The notes under the pieces: generated by a model | The model's input: only the letters and a program-made list of their open reading frames with translations | Told to the model about the DNA's origin: nothing | The model's database searches: none | Program-made: the position numbers and the translations under genes | DNA from: Trichodesmium erythraeum GBRTRLIN201 | GTDB taxonomy: Bacteria; Cyanobacteriota; Cyanobacteriia; Cyanobacteriales; Microcoleaceae | Direction of reading: 5' to 3' | Assembly: GCA_018457135.1 (NCBI GenBank) | Contig: JAGGDU010000220.1 | Span: 1-64,000, forward strand | DNA length: 64,000 nt | Shown: positions 58,975 through 64,000 of the stretch, in pieces | Layout: every line of letters begins with the position of its first letter | How positions within the stretch are numbered: position 1 is the first letter of the stretch

Positions 58975-59205
58975 ATGGTGAGAGAAGTTGTTGAATAAGT
59001 TGGAGTTAGTCTGTTATTTTTATCTCTTTATTGACCTGAATTTTCTCCAATTGAAAACTTTTGGTGAAAGGTGAAAGCTATTCTAAGAAAAGTTAAAGCA
59101 AGAAATTATAAAGATTTAATTAATATCATTGCCTCAGCTATATTAAAAGTTAGTCAAAAAGATATTCGCAATTGGTTTATCCATTGTTGTTACTGTACCT
59201 CATAG
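58975..59205 (+). pseudogene. IS630-family transposase, C-terminal end only
   Basis: VREVVE, GVSLLFLSLY, PEFSPIENFW, KVKAILRKVKARNYKDLINI, ASAILKVSQKDIRNWFIHCC YCTS then a stop. This is the C-terminal catalytic end (PDFSPIENFWSKVK...RNWFTHCCYCTS). It is in opposite orientation to the previous relic and abuts the IS4 relic. Confidence 0.75.
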
Positions 59206-59985
59206 CTATGGGAATTGCTATAACAGAACAACAAGGAGTAATTTGTCTTATTTTAAGATTATTGAAAAAACATCAACTAATTCTAGTAGGGGATAGGGAT
59301 TTTTATAGTATACATTTATTATTTGGTTTGAAAGATTATTGTCAAAAACATCTATACCTTTGCATTTCAAAAAAATAAATCAAACCTAAATTAAGGGTGT
59401 TAGTAAATATTGTAAGCTAGAGCAATTAAAAGTAAACTTTGGGTCGATTTTTTTTTAATTAAAAATTTGCCAAAATAAAGAAGGTCTTGATTGACAATTT
59501 GTTGATATATAAAAAGCGCTAAATTAACCAAAAAATCTATCATAAATCTGGTATATTATTAGTGATTTATCGTCATCAGATACAATTAATAAAGTATATA
59601 GTCAAAGAATGGTCATTGACGTCATGTTCAAAGATTGTAAGAGTTGAATTTACAATCTTGAAGAAAAAAAAGCAAATGAAGCTAGATTAAATAATTGAAT
59701 TTTACTAATAGCTATTTCTTGCACAATTAGTTCATTTAAATAACAAAAAAAATAAAAATAAAGGCTTCAAAATATATATCAAAAAGGAATAAAAGAGGTA
59801 GGATATAGAGAAGGTATAGTAATTTTTGGATTAGATTATATGGTGTTTCTTAGACATTTTATTATAATTTTATTCAAGAATGGGTAGAGAATTTAATGAT
59901 CCGAAATTTTTATAAGTTACTTTATTATCGAAAAGTAATTAAAGCTATGTCAAAGATTAATACTATTTTTCAAAAATAATGCTAT
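59206..59985 (+). pseudogene. IS4-family transposase relic
   Basis: EQQGVICLILRLLKKHQLIL, VGDRDFYSIHLLFGLKDYCQ form the second-Asp region of IS4 transposases (VVGDREFHS). Further pieces: EEKKANEARLN, LLIAISCTI, NKRGRI, SNFWIRLYG and EWVENLMIRNFYKLLYYRK, the C-terminal part with Y-x-x-R-x-x-I/E-x-x-F nearby. Frames break repeatedly. The N-terminal third is missing. Confidence 0.7.
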
Positions 59986-60129
59986 TAGGTATATGTAAAA
60001 AAATTACTTATTCATATATGCGATCGCTAAAACTACCATTATTGATAACTGGCTTACCCAGCCGGAACAGACTAATTAAAATTATTAATTATACCTACTT
60101 TTTCTAAAGCTTCAATGATGAACTACCAT

Positions 60130-61080
60130 CCTGTTAATTAAGCTAAAAAATCCTGGTTAATATTTAGTAGAATTTCCTTAAATCTTTTCTAAAAAGGTCT
60201 GATAAATATCCCAATATTATCCACTTCAGTTTTTGTTTTATTGCTAACCATAACCTCTCTATCAGGTTAAATTCCGGACAATAACTTGGTTGAAATATGA
60301 GAATAATATTATCGGAATTATTAAGTTTAATGATTGATAATATCCAGAATTATCTACTTGAATTATATGTAAATAATTAGGGTAATTATGGGAAAATATT
60401 TCCCAGCAAAAATCGTTTAAATTACTCAACTTATAGAAAAAATTTTTCCATGAATTTGCTTCGATTTAACCCATATAAACACAAATATTTATACTCCCAT
60501 TGTTTAGTTCCTTTACCCTTGATTCTTTTAAGATTTATTACTTTTCCTGTAATAGTTTTTAATCCCATTCTAGTTTTATAACTACACCAGAACCTAATTT
60601 TTTTCAGGATTTTTCCTGGCATTAAAATTTTTTAATAGCTTTTTATAGGAGTTCTGACATTTTTTTACTATTCAAAATCTGTTGGATGTTGTTGAATACT
60701 CACTGGACTAGGCACTTTAAATTTGGCATTTTAGTGCTCATAAATATATCTATGTACTGTTGAGTATGGTAGATTAATATCACACACTACTTTTAACTAT
60801 TTTTGTATTTCATTATCACTATTAAAACCTTCTAATTATTCTAGTTCAGCTCTAAGTATATTTTTTAATATTGGTGATATTTTTTTCAGTTTACCAACAA
60901 TTTTTTTCTTGTTCAATAAACCTTCTATACTCAATTTTGTTTAGGTAGCAAACTATTGTGATAGAGTTGTACGATGACATCCTAATAACATTAATATATA
61001 TTCAATAGTATCTGCCGGAATAATATTTCTTGGAGTTCTTCAACCGATTCCAGAATATCTATTTTAACAAGACACACCAT
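60130..61080 (-). pseudogene. Second IS630-type transposase, decayed full length
   Basis: On the minus strand from an ATG at 61080: MVCLVKIDILESVEEL, then KKISPILKNI and, near the middle, RFWCSYKTRMGLKTITGKVI, KGTKQWEYKYLCLYGL, and near the end FQPSYCPEFNLIERLWLAIKQKLKW. The family forms are RFWCQDETRIGLKT and PAYSPELNPIERLW. Many stops and shifts. It belongs to another IS630 subgroup than the relic at 57.9 kb. Confidence 0.75.
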
Positions 61081-61245
61081 ATTATTCACTGTTTTTATTT
61101 TTATTTAAGTAAAGTCTTGCTTTTGATAAATAGTATTATACTCTCTACAATTGTTAATTTTTTTATGATTAATTAAAATTAGTAAAAGTGACCTTTTTTC
61201 TAATGTTTTTAGCTATTACAGTTGAACTATTGTTCAATGCAGTGG

Positions 61246-61282
61246 GGGTGTAGTGTAAGTGGAGAGGGCTTACACTACACCC
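61246..61282. repeat. Perfect 14-base inverted repeat, strong hairpin
   Basis: GGGTGTAGTGTAAG (61246-61259) and CTTACACTACACCC (61269-61282) are exact complements around a 9-base TGGAGAGGG loop. It lies between the IS630 relic and the IS1 relic, and there is no T-run right after it. Confidence 0.85.
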
Positions 61283-61384
61283 TATTATTTATATCAATAG
61301 GGATTTTATTTTAATTGAAGTATTATTCAGTCCCTAAAGGCCAATTCTTTTCTACATATGGCTTTCAACTAGCTTGTCACCCCG

Positions 61385-61910
61385 TGAGGTCAAAAATTTC
61401 TTTAACGGCATCAGACTCCGAGCTATTGAAAGAATAACTGGTATTTCTCTGTTGGACAGTGCTTAACTGGGTACGACTTGCTACAGCACAAATTTCTGAA
61501 AAGAACATAGAAATTCCTGAAACTGCTGAAATTTGCTCACGCTTGATGAACTACAAACTTTTATAGGCTAAAAAAAACAAAGTTTGGGTCTGGAGTGTTG
61601 TAAATAATCAAATGCCAGGAATTTTTAAGCTTGTTATTTGTTATTGGCTGCGCTGTTACCTTCACAATATTGTGACAGATGATTCAAAGTTGGACTTATT
61701 TTCTTTCTATTAATGATGACTACAAGGTTTATACTTACTTAATTGAGGATTGCGATCACAAGGTCAATAAAACAGCCATGACCAGAGTAGAAGGAGAAAA
61801 ATGCCGTCGTTGCTACTACTTAACTAGGTTACATCGTAAAACTTTATGCTATTCCAAATCAATTGATATGTTATGCAAGTCAATTGTTTGCTGATCTATT
61901 ATTTGAAACA
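61385..61910 (+). pseudogene. IS1-family transposase relic
   Basis: Pieces: FFNGIRLRAIERITGIS, DELQTFIG, KNKVWVWS, GDRSAVTF-like GDR region is lost, then MTRVEGEKCRRCYYLTRLHR, KTLCYSKSIDMLCKSI before a stop. The form TRVEGEN-x-RLRHYLARLHRKTLCYSKS is the C-terminal signature of IS1 (InsAB). Several stops and frameshifts. End repeats not recognised. Confidence 0.75.
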
Positions 61911-62314
61911 TCGGCACGTTCCTCAATTCTCTTTATCATTCGTAATTGTGCAAAGCTAAATAAAATGTAGAAAAGTTTTTGAGAAATGGTATTAGTTTTT
62001 GATGTTTTAATTTCAGGCCCAAAACAAAAATATAACTAATGCCAACCACTATCAGATTAAAGACTTCAGGCATTTATCTTCATATCAACTTTTCTTTTTG
62101 CAAGATGTAAGTTTCCCTGTTTACCTCCCACATTTTCTTTAATCCCTAAAATATATAAATTATTAATTATTCGGTAATCTAGGTTCCTTCAAGTCACTGA
62201 GTTACAGTTGTTTTTTCTGTTTTCTATTCCCGGCAAATTGCGCCCTTACTACTCCTTACAGCAAAAAATAACTTAAACTAGGAAGAAGTAAATATTCATA
62301 GTAATTCATTTTCT
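61911..62314. other. Spacer upstream of the M16 protease gene
   Basis: 404 AT-rich bases with the promoter region of the M16 gene; nothing else recognised. Confidence 0.4.
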
Positions 62315-64000
62315 ATGCCTTTATTAACAGAAAGAACAATTGAAGTTGGACAAAAACTACAAGGCTTTGAAGTCAAAGCTATTACTGACCTGAAGCAACA
62401 GCGAATGGTGGCATATCAGCTAGAACATATCAAAACAGGTGCAAAACTGTTACACCTATATTCAGAAGATGCTGAAAATCTCTTTTCAATTAGTTTTCCC
62501 ACTCCCCCTCCAAATAGCACAGGAGTATCCCATATCCTAGAACATTCTGTATTAGCAGGTTCAAAAAAATATCCTGTACGCGAACCATTTTTTGAAATGC
62601 TAAAAATGAGTCCAGCAACCTTCATTAATGCCATGACTGGCCCTGACTGCACTTACTATCCAGTTTCCAGTAAAGTTAAACAAGACTTATTCAACTTGGC
62701 AGAAGTATACTTTGACGCTGTATTTCACCCACTGCTAACCGAAAATACGTTTAAACGAGAAGGACACCACTTAGCTCCTACCGACAAGGAAAACCCAACA
62801 GGGGAATTAAAATTTACTGGGGTAGTTTACAATGAAATGAATGGAGCTTTTTCTGACCCTGAACAAAGGTTAGATAGTATTGCTAACCAAAGTCTATTTC
62901 CTGATAACATTTATGGTCTTGAATCTGGAGGGAACCCCCAAAATATTCCTGAACTCACTTACAAAGACTTCCGTGACTTCCATTCCAGCTATTATCATCC
63001 CAGTAATGCTTACTTTGTTTTTTACGGCAATATTTCTACTCCTGAATATCTTGAATTTTTAGCCAAAAAGCTAGAAGCTTTTGAAAGACAGAAACCTAAT
63101 ATCAATATTAATCCTCAATCTCGCTGGAGTGAACCTCGTTTTAAAGAAGATTCCTACCCTATTAGTGCAGCGGATGAAACAACACAAAAAACTTACATAA
63201 TGATCAAATGGTTGGTGGGAGATAGCACTGACTCTGAGGAATGGGTAGCTTTAGATATTCTCAGTCGCATCTTGTTGGGAAATGAAGCGGCACCATTGAA
63301 AAAGGCGATTGTTGAATCCCAAATTGGTCAAGATCTACTCGGCTCTGGAGTAGATTCTGTGGGTAAGGAGGTTACTTTTCATCTGGGTATTCAAGGAAGC
63401 GAACCTAACCAGGGTGAAGCATTCAGTCAGTTAGTAATCAAGACTTTAAAAGAAATTGCTGAAGAGGACATTGAACCTAGTATTGTTGAGGCAGCGTTTC
63501 AACAGGCAATTTACCAACACCAGGAAATAGGTAGTATGTATCCTTTACGGATGTTGTTTCGGGTGATGCAAACCTGGATTTATAGTAATGATCCATTGAA
63601 GTTTTTACATATTAGCGATCGCCTCGCCGAATGCAAACAACGTTACCTGGAAAAACCTAGATATTTTAATAACCTAATTCGTGAAAAATTACTCAATAAC
63701 CCCCACCGTTTGACACTGGTATTAAAACCAGATAAAGAATGGCAATCTAATTATGACAAAGCAGTAGTAGCACAGGTGGAACAAGTACGTTCTCAATTAA
63801 CTTCAGAAGAATTAGAACGCATAGCTACTGAAGCAACAGAATTAGAAATAGAGTCAGGAACTCCTAATTCTCCTGAAGAAATAGCTAAACTGCCCCAACT
63901 ACAAGTGAAGGACTTACCTGACAAACCAGAACATATTCCTACTGATGTCGAAGAACTTGATGGCCAAGTGACACTTTTAAGGAATCATGTGCTAGCAAAT
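62315..64000 (+). CDS. M16C-family metalloprotease, PreP-like (3' end outside the window)
   Basis: Zinc protease of the presequence-protease (Cym1/PreP) branch of M16, which degrades short unfolded peptides inside the cell. 562 codons are present from ATG and the frame is still open at the edge; full-length members are about 970-1000 residues. The inverted zinc motif HxxEH is in VSHILEHSVLAGSKKYPVRE, followed by PATFINAMTGPDCTYYPVSS. The distal ligand Glu lies in GVVYNEMNGAFSDPEQ. No signal peptide. A HIP1 palindrome lies near 63616. In plastids and mitochondria this enzyme removes transit peptides; its cyanobacterial substrate is not known. Confidence 0.93.
   Translation, partial: MPLLTERTIEVGQKLQGFEVKAITDLKQQRMVAYQLEHIKTGAKLLHLYSEDAENLFSISFPTPPPNSTGVSHILEHSVLAGSKKYPVREPFFEMLKMSPATFINAMTGPDCTYYPVSSKVKQDLFNLAEVYFDAVFHPLLTENTFKREGHHLAPTDKENPTGELKFTGVVYNEMNGAFSDPEQRLDSIANQSLFPDNIYGLESGGNPQNIPELTYKDFRDFHSSYYHPSNAYFVFYGNISTPEYLEFLAKKLEAFERQKPNININPQSRWSEPRFKEDSYPISAADETTQKTYIMIKWLVGDSTDSEEWVALDILSRILLGNEAAPLKKAIVESQIGQDLLGSGVDSVGKEVTFHLGIQGSEPNQGEAFSQLVIKTLKEIAEEDIEPSIVEAAFQQAIYQHQEIGSMYPLRMLFRVMQTWIYSNDPLKFLHISDRLAECKQRYLEKPRYFNNLIREKLLNNPHRLTLVLKPDKEWQSNYDKAVVAQVEQVRSQLTSEELERIATEATELEIESGTPNSPEEIAKLPQLQVKDLPDKPEHIPTDVEELDGQVTLLRNHVLAN

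Noticed and set aside
59172-59378. 68-residue ORF as a real small gene
   Set aside because: Its sequence is a piece of an IS4 transposase fused in frame to the end of an IS630 relic.

Overview
The window is chromosomal DNA of a cyanobacterium. Photosynthesis and cyanobacteria-specific genes are present (petB, petD, psaM, ctpA, thf1/psb29, ndhS, cyanobacterial hfq, a ComFB-type regulator). The palindrome GCGATCGC (HIP1) recurs at least 18 times in otherwise AT-rich sequence. The low gene density, long AT-rich spacers, many decayed insertion sequences and a group II intron maturase relic suggest a filamentous, Trichodesmium-like (Oscillatoriales) genome. That assignment is inference; no marker here fixes the species. 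I saw no rRNA, tRNA or CRISPR array.

Layout. 0.2-1.8 kb: purH. 2.1-6.3 kb: a four-ORF minus-strand cluster with a membrane-anchored NACHT NTPase, its helical C-terminal part cut off by an in-frame stop, a small membrane protein and a coiled-coil membrane protein; this is the best candidate for an undescribed system. 7.3-9.1 kb: zinc-ribbon membrane protein and a GT4 glycosyltransferase. 9.3 kb: group II intron maturase relic. 10.2-13.0 kb: petBD, divergent from ctpA. 13.9-16.3 kb: small membrane protein, psaM (31 codons), ndk. 16.5-20.2 kb: speA and a sugar nucleotidyltransferase. 20.5-21.7 kb: dead IS200/IS605 tnpB. 21.9-24.7 kb: scpA, a LapA-type protein, a DUF3153-type lipoprotein. 24.8-25.1 kb: second tnpB relic. 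25.2-30.6 kb: ssb divergent from mreB-mreC-mreD, then argB. 30.7-33.4 kb: small membrane proteins, an IS630 relic, Rpn and Trypco1-like fragments. 33.6-39.6 kb: recG, a coiled-coil protein, tsf, rpsB. 40.1-41.0 kb: broken TPR-hydrolase gene. 41.3-46.8 kb: unknown conserved gene, ndhS, mrp, hemF, a STAS protein, thf1. 47.7-49.6 kb: ComFB-type regulator and M23 peptidase. 51.4-52.5 kb: hfq divergent from dapF. 52.7-62 kb: mostly decayed DNA around intact cobA and a mobA-like gene, with a broken nuclease-like gene and relics of IS4/IS701-like, IS630 (three), IS4 and IS1 transposases. 62.3 kb to the end: an M16 PreP-like metalloprotease running off the window.

How the genes work together. petBD, psaM, ctpA, thf1 and ndhS serve the thylakoid electron transport chain. 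hemF and cobA serve tetrapyrrole and siroheme supply. mreBCD and dapF serve cell shape and wall synthesis, and the M23 enzyme wall remodelling. ssb, recG and scpA serve genome maintenance; tsf and rpsB serve translation. Accessory content is concentrated at 2-7 kb (NACHT cluster), 31-33.5 kb, 40-41 kb and 50-62 kb. Decay there ranges from single stop codons to barely recognisable transposase fragments.
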